Shown: positions 23,585 through 36,817, counted from the stretch's first letter. The stretch: 64,000 nt of DNA from Pratylenchus scribneri (GCA_030063045.1 JAQSEB010000041.1:1791501-1855500); one strand, 5' to 3'. The notes: generated by a model from the sequence alone, not told the origin. Translations and numbers: made by a program.

Positions 23585-26500
23585 CTATTTGGTTGTGGTT
23601 GTCCTGAATGAGCCTTTCCTATTTGTTGCCGTCTTTTTGCTGCTACTTCGTTTGCTGCCTCCTCCTTTCACCAATCGATCCTTGTATTTGATGACCGGAC
23701 GATTTGGCGGTTTTGACACTTTGTAAATACGGACAAGCCAATTTTCTGTGGTATATGCCTCTTCCAGCTTTTCCAGTTTAAAGTCTTTCCGGCCAATTGG
23801 ATATCCCCGGGTGCGATCAAATCCTGCCGGTTGATTATAGCCAACCTTGAGTGAATTTTATTAATTAATTTTAAAATAAAATCAAAAACTTACTCTTAAT
23901 TCGCCGAACCTATAGTAGGACATTTTATACATTAAACTGTCCAGCATAATCTTCGATGCTTGTGCCCCAACGCTGTATTCCCCGGATTCAGTAAAATAGT
24001 CGCCTTCTCGAATCTTAAAATATTTTAATATTAGTCAAAATTGCAATTTAAATTTTAACTATTTTTGGATGTTCTCCTTCGGCAATTCGAACCATCCAAA
24101 GGAATTTGTTGATGTCATCGCCGCTGTAGCCGATTACGCCACCAAAAATTACTAAAAAATATTCAAATAATTCTAATTTAATTTTTTTTAAAAAAAAAAA
24201 CAAACCCAAAACATAATCCACATCCAAATCGCGCATAATTTCATAGGCAAATGATTCATTGCTGGACATTGCCATCCCAACCAGGGCAATATGCGAATTA
24301 TTCCAGGTGTTGTTGTCGACCAGCGTGGTACGATTTGCCATTCCCGCAATTTGATAGCCATAATCCCACCAGGACATGATTCGGGCATCCTCATGCGTAT
24401 TTTGGCGCAACCAATAATATGCCTCACGGAAATCGTCCATTATTATTCGGCCACTAGAGATGGAGAAAAATGTTTATTTAACTAAATTTGAATTTACCCA
24501 TCATTTGTGTGCGATTGGAGGACAATGCTTGGATGTGAATATGCATTGCTGGTCACATATGTGCAATGGGCAACGTACATTAGCAAAATGAAGAGCATTG
24601 CAATCAAAACAATGGATCTTAAAAAGCATATAAATTATGTGGAATTTTACAATCACAAACTATGAAGAATTATTTCATTTACAAATTACATTAATCAAAT
24701 ATTCGTTTACCTTGTGTTCATCCCAATATGATCGGTTTGGTCGACCAATCCCGTGCTCGGACTGAATGAGGCAGCCGGCGCCTGGGTCACTTTTTGTTTT
24801 CCGCTTTTTGTTGTTGCTTTGTCATAAAGTCTTCTATCTTTAATTTAGTAAATTTGTAATTAATATTAAAATTATTCATCCAACCTCCGCTGCTTTCCTT
24901 GACTTCTTTGTTCTCGCCAGTCTTTTTTGAATCAACGTCTTCCAGCATATACTTTTCAAAAATGCATGAGAATGCAATTCCGGATAAAATGCAAACAACT
25001 GGAGTGAGCGTCAACATCAAACGGACCTTTAAAAATACACAAAAATTATAATAAATACAAAATTCGAACCAACCATAACACCGGCGAAATAGACGGCTGT
25101 GACAGCATAAAGAATGACTAAAAAAATTAAAAAATAATAATTAATGAGATTGTCAAAAATTATACCAAAAACTCTTTCATTGTTGACATTTTTAACACAA
25201 AACCAAAGACCGGCTGGAAAAACGGCAGCCGTAATATGCAAATCGAAGAAAAATGAAACCCATGTTCTTAAATAAATTAAATTTATGAAAGAAAAATTTG
25301 CTAAATTTTTACGTTGGTTGATGCTCACTGACACTGGCAATAATTGGAATGTGGATTTTGGCATAACCAGTGTCCCAAAGGGAATAGAAGCGACCAGTCC
25401 AAGGGGCGATATAACCTTTAAAATTATAAATAACCTAAATGGATTGAATTCAAATTCAAACCAGCATATGTGAGAAACATGAGCAAAGCGATGCCAACAG
25501 TGAATGTGAAGAGGAGAGTGCCAATAAAAAGTGCAATGAACTGTTTTCGGGACAAACGGTCTTGCAGGAAACGGAGACCGCCAACCAACTTAAAAATGAT
25601 GAATATTAGTTTTGGACTGAATAAATGTGAATTTTAGACCTGAAGAAGACCGAAAATACCAAAAGCGGCCATATGCTCACTGGTTTTGACCGGTTGAAAA
25701 CCAACAAAGGGAACCTTAAAAATATTCAAATTAAATTAAAACGTGAAAAATGGAAAACCTGCATTGCCATTAGCTGACCAAGTACATAAAATGTTGTGTA
25801 GGCAATGTAAATTCGATTCGAGTAATTTCCACTGATTATGAGAACCAAAACATGCAATGGAATTAAATTGACACTTAAATTTGGAAAATTAATTTTAATT
25901 ACATTAAAATAACACACATGAAAACATAGCCACCCCAAGCTGAGACCATGTAGAAATAGGAGAGAGCAGTCAAAACGGCCCAGAAAATTGATCCAGTTTT
26001 GACGGAGCGAACCCAGAGGAAATAAGTAAATTGGAGGGCAAAAATGGCAATTCCTTCATTGTCGTATGAACCGGCAACAGAACGACTAAAAAATTTGCAT
26101 TATTATTAATGAATTAATTTGTAAATTTTTACCTTGTATATCCCGGAGAAATTGCGATGAAACAAGCGGCAAAAAGACCAGCCCCAGTTGACCATAATTC
26201 CTTGGTCAATAAATAGGTGGCAATTGCGGTCAAGCCACTTTTTATTGTAATTGTATATAATTTAAGAGTAAAGCAATAAACCTGAAAGTTGGTGCCAAAA
26301 ATACACAAACATCGCGGATATGGATTGGAATATTGAGCAGTGAGAGGGCATAATGAATGAATCCGCTGGTCAGCATCAATCCGGGATAAACAGTGCCACC
26401 GACAATGCGTCCAAGTGGATACCAAGCCCGTTCTCAAATTGATTGGTATTAATTGAAAGTAAAATTTAGATCATACCATCAAACCAATTCAGGAAATTGT

Positions 26501-26810
26501 AAAAGCCATTCTCGACCATGTAATGAGTCGCGCGGTAATTGAACCTTAAATTATTATGTTATGTTAAGTCAAAATTAAATGAATACCATGGATCGAATTC
26601 GTGAATAATTGATTCAAAGCGGACAATTGCAAATAGACGAGAGGCAAATCCAACGAACCAGGCCAAGCCGAGCACAACAAAAACCAGAAGACTGGAAAAT
26701 CCGCCCACTGAATCTGGTGGAATTGAGGCCAGTCCAATTGTTGCTGGCGTTGTTGTTGTTCCCATTACTCCAGCTGCTGCTTTTTGTTTTTCTTTTGGTT
26801 GATCGTTCAT
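23585..26810 (-). CDS. stt-3: Oligosaccharyltransferase catalytic subunit STT3 (STT3B type)
   Basis: A gene of more than ten exons encoding the multi-pass ER enzyme that transfers the glycan from dolichol to Asn in N-X-S/T sites. It begins [17 protein letters not shown], then the first membrane helix and the luminal motif [14 protein letters not shown]. Further landmarks are [35 protein letters not shown] and the catalytic [20 protein letters not shown]. The sequence [19 protein letters not shown] and the stretch [14 protein letters not shown] match the STT3B rather than the STT3A paralog. The C-terminus is basic ([13 protein letters not shown]). Introns are mostly 45-60 nt and contain none of the transposons found further right. 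Confidence 0.93.
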
Positions 26811-27431
26811 TATTTGATCTCTGAATTTTAATTAAATGCATTAATTATCGAAATTATTCCGAATATGATTGACAATGTTCCAGAATTTATTCTAATCTAA
26901 ATTCTCTACTAACAAACCCACAAATCTATAGAATAGGTAAGAGAGAGTATGGAAAAGATGTTTGTTTTTTAATTAAATAATGTTTTTGCTAGTTAACATC
27001 CGTCGTTAAATGTTTTGAAACTAGTTTTAAGCTTTAAGGGTTTTCCAACACGCTAAACCCGAAAACATGGTTTTTTGATTTAATCCTTATAAACCCGTAA
27101 AATGGTTTGGAGTTTGGACAAAAGGCCTTTAACGGGCTTTTTTTGTATAAATGCGGCCAAATTATATATAAGATTCGTAAATAAATGATCAATTTTTTTT
27201 TTCTTCATATGACAAATTAGAAAAAATTGATATGGCCAAATCTAGGGCCTAATTGTGATCTTTCAATTATATACGTGTTGTCAATATTTATGCAACAAAA
27301 AAATGAGCAAATAAGTGAATATCAAATGATTTGATGGAATTCAAAAATCTGGTTCTTTAAGATCATAAATCAACAATAATCAATAAGGATATTGCCCATT
27401 GAACTTTATCTTCATTCTTCTCAATATAGTA
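26811..27431. other. Intergenic region with an old dispersed repeat
   Basis: Upstream of stt-3 and downstream of the BTB gene. The stretch about 26995-27120 resembles 12950-13060 (AAGGGTTTTCC, CCGAAAACAT, TTTAATCC). No gene seen. Confidence 0.4.
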
Positions 27432-28804
27432 TTAGACTCCAGGCATTCTACGGGCTCGAAAACGTTCATTGGCTTTTGCCAACCTTGCTTCCAAACGCGC
27501 TTTTTCTTGTTCAACCACATTTTTGTCCACCAATTTGTTATGTTCTTTCGGAGGAATTGTCCGAGGCTGAGCAGAGAATGGCATTGGAAAAAGTTGTTTC
27601 GAATCATCTTCGGCATTTTCGTCATAATGGACATATAAGGCCGCAACTTCCTGAGCATTGAGAATGTCGCTTGGAACTAAATAATATTAAAAATTCATAA
27701 TCATTTTAGAATATACCAATGATCTTTATGAAAACGTCAGGTGGGATCAGTGGAAAGCGAACGGCATTGATTAAATCTCCCATTTTGGCACGTTTCTCCG
27801 GCCCAGTTGGCTCATCAATGCCTGCATCTTTGCATTGTATCTCTGCCCAATAATTCAACTTTAAAATTAAAATTTATTGATAAAATTAGAAAAAATCTAA
27901 CAACTTACATAATGGAAAATGGATATCTCATGGTTGATCTTAAGTGTGTCCCGAGTAAACAGCTCGCCAATTTCTGCCTGGCTCCATGAACAAAAGCCAA
28001 TATCGTCGATATGATGAAATTTAACGAAGTTTACATCAAGAAAATGCAAACAATGTTCAATCAAAATCTGAAAAAGATGCAAGATTAAGACGATTAAATT
28101 TATCAAAATCGCCTTCATTTCATAATATCTTAATAAATGATCGGTCATTTTGGTGTTTATACTATCTATATATAATTACATATTTTCCGAACTAGCTAGT
28201 AGCTTATCCCTAATTGTTATTTTTGTTACCTTGTCCTCCTGCAATTTTGCTGCTTTCCATATGGCGATAGAATTGTCCATATCCAATATGTTTGGAGCCA
28301 ATTCATGGCATTTTTCGATAAGTGATTGAAGTAAATATTTCTTCGCTTAATAATAAAAATTTGCATTTTTTATAAGTATTTTTAAAAACCTGCAGAATAG
28401 ATATCGAGATAATTTTCACTATTAATCAGTGAATCGTCATTATTCATGTATAGAAAGTTCAACATCGCTTTGAAGGCAGAGGGAGTAATGTCGATGACCC
28501 TGATTGGAACATTGTCCAGATTATTGGTTTCGTTGGTGCGAAATTGTGCAGCGAAGACATCCCATCCATTGAGAACGAATTTATGTGCTTTGAACAACTA
28601 AAATCAAAATTAAAATTTGTTTAATGTGTTTATTATTAATTTAATTCATGCCTGCGGTTTCTCCTCATCATCATCAGACCCTTGCCCAACAAGGAATTCC
28701 ACATCGGATTGTTCGCCAGTCTCCAATAAATGTTTCATCCAGCCAAGAATTGAACCAACTCCATTTTGCCAGTCCATTTTTGATGCTTCATTTGAAGAAG
28801 ACAT
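27432..28804 (-). CDS. BTB/POZ-BACK domain protein
   Basis: Starts MSSSNEASKMDWQNGVGSIL. The BTB domain runs from about residue 30: SDVEFLVGQGSDDDEEKPQ, LFKAHKFVLNGWDVFAAQF, FKAMLNFLYMNNDDSL, NYLDIYSAAKKYLLQSLIEK. A BACK-like helical region follows (LIEHCLHFLDVNF, INHEISIFHYLNYWAEIQCK, LINAVRFPLIPPDVF). The end is a charged helix (EQEKARLEARLAKANERFRA). No Kelch repeats or MATH domain are present. Such proteins are often Cullin-3 substrate adaptors; the target is unknown. The first intron is GC-AG (donor CAG|GCATGA near 28650). Confidence 0.82.
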
Positions 28805-29108
28805 TTTCTTGCTTGTTTAATTCAAATTTTTAGAATGTTTTTATGGTCTATTTTATCTAGAATAAAGGTCAAAAAGTTAATTAATTAATTTATTAAGAAA
28901 TCCATGGGTTTACTTGAACAAAAAACCTAAAAAAGAACCGAACCCGAACGTTCATCCTCAACGCAATCAAACCAAACCAAACCTAGAGATGAGAGAGTAT
29001 TGAAAAGAAACAACAAGAGAAAAAAGGATAAAAATTCAAAAAAACATTATGACAAAAATAATTAATTTTTAAATTAATTCTCATCGAAAAGGAACATTTG
29101 GATTAGAA
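28805..29108. other. Upstream region of the BTB gene, nothing seen
   Basis: AT-rich sequence with no ORF or repeat that I can support; it should contain the BTB gene promoter. Confidence 0.35.
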
Positions 29109-29448
29109 TACCGCTGTTTGGTTACCTGGGTCATTCTTTTGGCCATAGCTCAATAAGGAAGCAACTAAACAATATACTATTCGAAAGCCCTTATCGTCCT
29201 CTACAAGATAGGATAATAAATTTCTTGAAAACTTCGAAACTTATAGAAAAAGCATCTTTTGTAACAAAAATTCCTCTTTATTACACTCAAATACATGTAA
29301 CTTTTCTAAAGTTGAAATTTATAAAATATATAACTGGCCATTTTTTAGAGGAAACTTTGGGCTTTCAAAAGGTTTATTGCCTTCCCAGATTGGTTACTTC
29401 CTTCTCGAGGTATGGCCGAAAGAATGGCTCAGGCCCCTAACGGCAGTA
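29109..29448 (-). mobile_element. Palindromic MITE family A, copy 1
   Basis: Two inverted arms. The left has GGTCATTCTTTTGGCCATAG, AAGGAAGCAACT and GAAAGCCC; the right mirrors it with CTTTGGGCTTTCAAAAGG, TTGGTTACTTCC and GGCCGAAAGAATGG. The core is inverted relative to copies 2 and 3. Intergenic. Confidence 0.85.
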
Positions 29449-32080
29449 CCAAATTTTTCCCAATCGCGCTCATTCAATTCTAATTTCAAGTGAATATAAA
29501 AATGGCATTTTTATCAATTCGATTGGGGAATTCACAGTTGTTTCACCTTTTCATTTTAAAATTTTTTACGTCAAATTTCATTTTTCCCAACAAATTCAAT
29601 GTTTGATCTCGTCTGAATTCAGAATATTACTTCCCTCCACTTCCATCCAATATTCTAGCTCTTTGTGCCATTGCCATCCGCCGCTCGCTTTCATCCACCG
29701 AGTAGCCGTAGCCCTCTAATCCCAAAATTTAAAGCCATCAAATCAACAAATCTTTTTCTTCCACCCTCCATTAAGCCATAATATAGAATTATCGAAAGGT
29801 GAAGAGATGGGTAAATGAAAGGGCAATACGGCGGAAGGCACACTTGGGGCCTATTTGGCCAGATGAGTGAAAGGCAATACGACACACGGACGACCGACGA
29901 CGACTTCTCCACCAAGCACAGCCTCATTCACGTTCTTCAGAGAGCATTGCATTCGTATCCCTTTATTGCCTATGGGATGGGCCTTAGAGCCAATTCTTTT
30001 CCACCTCCTCCTCCAATACGTTCCTTCCCTCTAGCCTCCACTATATAACTTCCGAGGCGAACATTCCGCCTTTAACAAATGTTGCCGTGGTTGTTCTCCC
30101 CATTCTATTCCAACATTCATTTCTCTCACTCCTTATGGCCATAGTCAACCCGAAGTCGTCCGCTCACTCCGTCGTCTTCATTTCTACGCAAAAATGCAAC
30201 CAGCCTCCCTTCCCTTTTGCCCTATCAAAGGCCCATCAGCCAGCGCCAGCCGTCGAAGCCAATTCCCCCCGTACACATTTCTACGTGGGAAGATGAAAGG
30301 GGAGATAGGCAAAGCTACTGCCAGCCGAAAAAGCCAGCAGCACAAAAATCATTGGCGTCCGTGGACGTGAAGCCTTCGGCGGACGATGTGGCCGATGGTT
30401 GGGGCCAGAGGGAAGGCGAAGGCGCACACATGGGATGAAGGAAGGCAAAAAAGACGGCCCAACGACGAAGGATGAGGACAGGGAGAGGAGAGGGGATGGG
30501 CGCATGGCCCAGCCTTCCACCCCAGCTGCCGGCTGGCAGGCCATTTTGCCATCCCTCTCTATTTCCCGCCGCCCCCCCCCCCCCTCCTCGCCTTCTTGCC
30601 GCCGCCATCGTTCCCCAACCAACGCTGCCGATTTGGCCAAAAACGAGTAAAAAAGCAAGGAGGAAAGAAGGCACAAAAGGGCGAAGGAACGGACAGCAAA
30701 AAGTTGGTTGGTTGGTTTGTGGCGAAAAAGAAAACAACTGTGCTTTTTGGTGAACATTTTCCCTCCACATATTCGGCCTAAATCAGCACTATTCTATGCT
30801 GGGCCATCCCCCATCGATACGGCGATTATTATTGCCCATCCTTGGGGGCCTTATCATCATCTTCTCCTTTCTTCGTTTCCACTCGCGCCATTCCCCTTCC
30901 CCTTTTCCCCTTCCCTTTTTCCATCCAACCACTTTTTTCACCTTTCCAACTGATTTGCTAGAGTAGAATTTGGCCAAAACTGCTGAAAGCAAAACACTTT
31001 TTGGGGAAGGATGGACCAAAAATGGGATGGGCGAAAACAAAACAAACCCCAAAGCCCAAAAGGGTGAAAAATGAATTTGCCCAGGTGTTTATTCTTTCCA
31101 TTTTTCCATCCAAATTCCACACAAAAATGCAAATTTTGGGCAACGCATTGTACACAAAATGGCCTCCAATTTGAGCCTTCAGTTGGATCGGATGATGAGT
31201 CAATCCGTAGGCAATGCTGCGCACTTTTCCATAAGCCAATTCCGCGCAGCACAGGTCTGTGGCCAGAGCAATCCCAATCCCACCTCCCATCATATTTCCA
31301 TCAAATGGCTGCTCATCTCCCGTCCTGTCCCATCGACCGGCTGTTTGCCTCCAACCATCTTTTCGCGCACCGAGTCAGTAGACTTCATCGCCCATTTCCT
31401 CACATTCAACAGCCGGTGAATCGATCGTCGTTGTTTCCTCCCCCTTAACCCCTCGAGGAATCTTTCTACAACCCGCCCTTTGGTCGTCCGTCGTCTCTGC
31501 GTTCCGGCCCCCCTTCTCTTCCCCATTTGCCATCCCCCACCTAAAAAGCCCCGGGTGGCGAGAAAGGAGGCAAACCGGTCTTGTTTTGAGCAGCAAGGAA
31601 GGGGGCCCTGTGGACAGTCCGCTCTTCCTTCCTTCCTTCGCCTTTCGGGTCCTCCACTCTCGCCCGCCCGCGCAAGTCCTCCCGTCCCTTCGCCCCTTCC
31701 TTTTCTTCCCGATTTGGACTTGCCCCCTCCTTCCCTTCTACCCAAAAATCCTTTCCCCCCACAACCAGCCGTTGATCACCTGTTTCTTCGCCATTCACAC
31801 ATTCAAACACAGTCAATCCCGTCCATTTTTGTTTCAGCAGTTTTAGTAGCAGCATTGCCGCTTCCTCTTCCCTCTTCCTTTTTTTGCTTCCTTCCTTCTC
31901 CTTCTTCTTCTTCCATCTTCCCCTCCATCATCTCCGTCCATTCGTCCCCAATAGCATCAGCAGCAAACAAAATAGTCTGAAGCAGCAGCAGAAACAGCAG
32001 AATAGCAGCTAAAATTCAATTCAAATGTCCATCTTCCCTGAAGGCTGATCATCACATCCATATAGAAATAGTGAGTGAGT
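29449..32080. other. Gene-free GC-rich region upstream of Musashi
   Basis: About 2.6 kb, of which 29.9-32.0 kb is clearly richer in G+C and in pyrimidine runs than the rest of the window, including a run of about 14 C near 30570. Many overlapping ORFs exist in all frames (longest 166 aa, 31480-31980 +) but are low-complexity, mutually overlapping and lack any recognisable domain; I read them as by-products of composition. The region probably holds the promoter and 5' untranslated exons of the Musashi gene, and its missing first coding exon. Confidence 0.45.
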
Positions 32081-32430
32081 AATGTTTCAGTGTCATTCTT
32101 GGCCATATCTCGAGAAGGAAGCTGCCAATTCTGGAAGGCGATATATCATTTGAAAGCTCAAAATATCCTCTAAAAAGTGGCCTAATTTAAATTTTATAAA
32201 ATTCAGGCCTTAAAAAGTTATATGACTTTGAATGTAATAAATCGAATTATTATGACTTGCGAGGAAAAGCCGCTTATTTTAGAAAATGTTTTAACATTAT
32301 AAAACAATTAGTATGGCCACTTTTTAGAGGACATTTAGGGCTTTCAAATGGCATTTTGCCTTCCTGAATTGGTTACTTCCTTCTCGAGATATGGCCAAAA
32401 GAGTAACCCAAGTACTGAAAAAAACTGCTT
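32081..32430 (+). mobile_element. Palindromic MITE family A, copy 2
   Basis: Left arm TTCTTGGCCATATCTCGAG with GGAAGCTGCC and GAAAGCTC; right arm TTTAGGGCTTTCAAATGG, GGTTACTTCC, CTCGAGATATGGCCAAAAGA. Core GAGGAAAAGCCGCTTATTTT. Just upstream of the first recognised Musashi exon, probably in its first intron. Confidence 0.9.
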
Positions 32431-32457
32431 CCCTTATAGAAGGCCCATTGTCTCCAG

Positions 32458-35400
32458 TCGCCTCCCTTTGATCATTTTTTGTGTACCCAATTTAAATCGT
32501 TCAAAATCACTGCCAACAAAGTGCCGGACGACCAGCCGCCTCCGTTGCCGCCAAACCCAACGACGGAGGAGGAGGAACATCAGCCCGAGGCCGCCGAGCC
32601 TCCGCCAAAGGCAATGAGCCAGCCAGCAGAGCCATCCGCCACTGAGGAAGGGAAAAGGCCGGAGGCAAAAGTTGATGCCCAAAAACAACAGCAGCCGAAA
32701 GAAAAGAACAATAGTGGCGGTACTGTTGTTCCAAAACAAAAGAACCTCTCGGGTGGCCTCGATCCTCGGCCGGGCGGTTCGGCCAGTTCGACGGGGCCAA
32801 CGGATGATGCCGAATCGCAGGCCACTACCACAAATGACCATACGGTGGATGAGAGTGGAGATAGCGAAAGTGGCGGGCACAATGAACCGGGGTAAATGGA
32901 GGGAAAGGGGAATGGGGTATAGGAGGGAAGAATGTAGTTGATCGCCGATTGAGTACGCGCATTTGTTTTTGGCCAATATCTAAATGAGACGATGGCCAAT
33001 TTGGGAAGGCGTTATATCATTGGAAAGCCAAAAGAGTCCTCTACAAAATGGCTTAATTTAAATTTTATAATATTTAGGCTTTGAAAAGTTAAATGTATTT
33101 GAATGAAATAAACCTAATTATATCTGATTTATGAGGAAAAGCCGCTTATTTTATAAAATGTTTTAAGCAATTAGAAAAGCAGCCACGTTTTAGAGGGCTA
33201 GGGCTTACAAATGGCATATCGATCGCCTTCCTGAATTGATTGCTTCCTTCTCGACCGAGATATGGCCAGTGAATGGCCTAATACTAAAAAAAGCGATACT
33301 CAATAGTCATGTTTTTAAGGGAATGTTCTTTCATTTCTTTTTATAGGAAAATGTTCGTTGGAGGATTGAGTTGGCAAACAACTGCAGGTGCGAAAATGCC
33401 TTAAATATTCTTTTAATTTGTCCTTTAGAAGGATTGCGCGACTATTTTTGCAAATTCGGTGAAGTGAATGAATGCATGGTAATGCGTGACCCATCCACAA
33501 AAAGGGCCCGCGGCTTTGGCTTCATCACATTCGTGGACCCAACGGCGGTGGAAAAAGTTTTGGGCATTGAATGCCATGAATTGGATGGAAAACGGATTGA
33601 TCCGAAAATTGCGTTCCCAAAAAAGCAGCAACCAAAAATGGTGGTCAAAACGAAAAAAGTGTTCATCGGTGGTCTCTCTTCAAATTCAACTGTAAGAAAT
33701 GAATAAATTAGTACCATTAAATCATTGACATAATTTCCACAGTTGGAAGACCTCAAGGCATACTTTTCGCAATATGGTCGAATTGATGATGCCATGCTAA
33801 TGTTCGACAAAACCACACAACGGCATAGGGGTAATACTTAATTTGCGAAATTGAACGTTTCAGTACTTAAGCTATTCTTTTGGTCATATATCGAGAAGGA
33901 AGCAACTATTATTTCTCGAAGGCGATTTGCCATTCGAAAGCCATAAATGTCCTATAAAAAGTGGCTTTTCTAATTGTTTTTGAATGTTAAAACATTTTGT
34001 AAAATAAGCGGCTTTTCCTCACTCAAAGAATTCGGGTTTATTTCATTCAAAGACATAAAACTTTTTTAAAGTCTGAATTTTCTAAAATTATTAGGCAACT
34101 TTGTAGAGGACACTTTGAGCTTTCCAATAGTTTATCGCTTTCCCAAATTGGTAATTGCCTTCTTGAGCTTTAAGCAAAATAAAAGAATGGTCCAAATACA
34201 GAAGTGCCTGTAATGAAATGTCTCCCGGCAATTTATTTGGAATTGTTTTTGAATGATTTTTCTTGTGCACAGGTTTCGGATTCATCACATTCGATGACGA
34301 TGAAGTGAGCGACAAAGTCTGCGAAATTCATTTTCACGAGATCAATGGCAAAATGGTGGAATGTAAAAAGGTAAATTCATATCGGAGCAGACCAACTTAT
34401 CGTCATGCCAATTTGTTACCGTTTATAATAACTCATCAAGGATTGAACCAATTTTGATGATTTTGACATCAAATTAAAGAACAGACTTTTGGCTATCCAT
34501 TGATATAAATTTTATTTTAATTGATTTAGAAATGATGAGATTGTGAACAAAAAAACAAGTGACAGTTTCGCTAATCCATAATAAAGAATATCTTCAATGG
34601 TTTTTTGGGACACAACTCCAAAAATTCTGAACCTTTTTAAATAAAATTAATATTATTTGATAGCCAAAAATCTTCTCTTTAATTTGATACTAAAATTAAA
34701 AATTATCAGAATTTGGTTCTATCCTTAATGAGTTAAAAGGCGACAAGTTGGAGTGTATCCATTCCACCATAATTCACATCATTTATTGCCCCAGGCACAA
34801 CCCAAAGAAGTGATGTTGCCACTGCAGTTGAACAAGACGAGGGCGGCTGCAGCCAGGAATTTGTACGGGCTGGCACCGGAACAACTTTTGGCCTATGCCT
34901 CATATATGCCTCGATTGCCAGCTGGCGCTTATGCTCCACCAGTTCCATCCGGCCATCCTCATCATCATCATGGAGCACTTTTGGCTGCAGCCGCCGCCGC
35001 CGGCTATCCATCCGTGACGGCACCAAATGAACAGGGCGGAATGCCCCAGGGCTTGGATTTGCTCCGGATTGGCACAATGCCTTCCGTTGCCCATTTCCCC
35101 GGGAATGGCCACCATTTTGCCGCTGCCCATCATCAGGCGGCCACCGCCATTCCCCCACATCATCATCATCAATTGACGGCCGCATTGGCTGCATCCGGTG
35201 GTGCCATGCCATCTGGGGCAATGAGGAGTTCAACCGGAGGAGGCCATCCTCATCAACAACAACAAATGGCCGCAAACAATGGTGGAGGAGGTGCAGCCAC
35301 CGCCTTCAATCCAAGGGATTTGGCCGCCGTCCAAATGTTCGCCCAACATCAAGCAGTCCATGATGCATTGGTAGGGAAAAACAGCCATTAGCTCAATGAG

Positions 35401-36447
35401 GAATTAGCCAATTTGGGAAGGCGATATACTATTTGAAAGCCCAAAGTGTCCTCTAAAAAGTGGGCTAATTTAAATTTTAGAATTTGGGCTTAAAAATTTA
35501 AAATTTTTGTTTGGAATAAACTAGAATTGGAGGAAAAGCAGCTTTCAAACCGAAAAACTATCTGACTAAGAGCCCTACCTGTACTGGGAAGATTCGTTTA
35601 CAGTAAATCAAATGGAAAAGGAAAGGAACCAATGATTGGGAGATAACGTTTCTTCCCTTCCTCTCATTTATAGCCTGAAGAAAAATCAAATTTTTGTTCC
35701 CTTCCCTCCATTTCCATGGGAAAATGATAGGCAGCAGGCACCAAATTCATTGGAGCCATAGCTCAACGAGGAATCAACCAATCACTGATGAGAAGGGAAT
35801 ACTATTTGAAAAGCCCAAAATGTCCTCTACAAAGTTGCCTAATTTAAATTTTATAAAATTCGAGTTATTAAAAAAGTTACATATCGTTGAATGGAATAAA
35901 CCCGAATTCTCTGATTGAGTGAGGAAAAGCTGCTTATTTTACAAAATGTTTTAAAAATTTAAAACAAATAGAAAAGCCACTTTTTACAAAAAATTTGGGC
36001 TTTAAAATGGTATTTCGCCTTCCAAAATTGGTTGCTTCCTTCTCGAGATGTCCAAAAGAAAGGCACAGGATTCTCTTTCATTGAAAACCATTTCCATAAT
36101 GCCCCAATTAAATACACTTTTATTTTTATCTCATTCAGATTTATGCCAATCAACTATCTTCGTTGATGGCCGCTTCCGCATCGGCAGCTGATTTTGGCCA
36201 AGCATCGCCGTATGCCCACCACCAGCAACATCAACAGCAGTCAATGCATCATCACCACCATCATCAGCCACCGACCACCGTACAACATTTCCCCGGCGGT
36301 GGTCCAATGATGGCACAACAGCAGCCATTGGCCAACACCGTTGCTGGGCCACCACCACAAATTGTTGCGGCCACTTCACAACAACAACAATCCGCCGGCG
36401 GCCAAACAACCCAACAACAGCAGCAACAATTTGGCAAACAGCCATAA
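32458..36447 (+). CDS. msi-1: Musashi RNA-binding protein (5' end not resolved)
   Basis: Exons: 32458 (after acceptor TTGTCTCCAG)-32891, 33347-33387, 33429-33691, 33743-33830, 34273-34370, 34795-35370, 36139-36447. An acidic/P-rich leader precedes RRM1 ([26 protein letters not shown]) and RRM2 ([51 protein letters not shown]), the Musashi signature. His- and Gln-rich low-complexity tails follow. Musashi binds UAG-containing 3' UTRs to control translation in neurons and germline. The in-frame ATG at 32614 could start a shorter protein; otherwise the start lies in an unplaced upstream exon. Retention of the last intron would end the protein at 35391. Four introns contain MITEs. Confidence 0.88.
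32949..33305 (+). mobile_element. Palindromic MITE family A, copy 3
   Basis: In a Musashi intron. Left TTTTTGGCCAATATCTAAA, GGAAGGCGTTATATC; right GGCATATCGATCGCCTTCC, GAGATATGGCC. Core GAGGAAAAGCCGCTTATTTT. Confidence 0.88.
33859..34205 (-). mobile_element. Palindromic MITE family A, copy 4 (inverted core)
   Basis: In the RRM2 intron of Musashi. Left CAGTACTTAAGCTATTCTTT, CGAGAAGGAAGC; core AAAATAAGCGGCTTTTCCTC; right CTTTCCAATAGTTTATCGC. Confidence 0.88.
34378..34762. mobile_element. Palindromic MITE family B, copy 1
   Basis: In a Musashi intron. Left arm ATAACTCATCAAGGATTGAA and AAAGAACAGACTTTTGGCTA; right arm GATAGCCAAAAATCTTCTC and GAGTTAAAAGGCGACAAGTT mirror each other. Confidence 0.88.
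35391..35545 (+). mobile_element. MITE family A, truncated copy 5
   Basis: In the last Musashi intron. Only the left arm and part of the core remain (GGAAGGCGATATACTATTTG, AGTGTCCTCTAAAAAGTGG, GGAGGAAAAGCAGC); the right arm is missing. Confidence 0.75.
35740..36075 (+). mobile_element. Palindromic MITE family A, copy 6
   Basis: In the last Musashi intron, after the truncated copy. Left GGAGCCATAGCTCAACGAGG; core GAGGAAAAGCTGCTTATTTT; right CGCCTTCCAAAATTGGTTGC, TTCTCGAGATG. Confidence 0.85.
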
Positions 36448-36817
36448 AACAAACAAAACAAAATAGGAGAGAAGAATAAATGAAAATAGAAATAGATGAA
36501 AAGAATGATTTGTGCGGGTCGCCCTCCCCCAAAAAAAGGAGAAAAACACATATTTTACATTGCAAAGTAGAAGATGAACAGCAGCAGAACACCACATATT
36601 TTCCCGCATCCCGGTGTGCCCCCGGGGAATAGCCCCCCTCCCTTCAGTCTCAATGCTAAATTGTTCCCATATAAGCAATTAGCCAAAACATTTTAGTGGA
36701 AAAATAGCAAATCCCTTCCATTTTCCCTTCACCGTCGGTGACCAATATTCACAAATATATTTGTTGTTGTCCCACTCAAAAATTTATTGTCCCAAGTCCC
36801 ACCCACACAGATTAGCG

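Noticed and set aside
30281..31980. Several ORFs of 100-166 aa on both strands
   Set aside because: They overlap one another in all frames, are Pro/Ser/Arg-rich from composition, and show no domain or exon structure.
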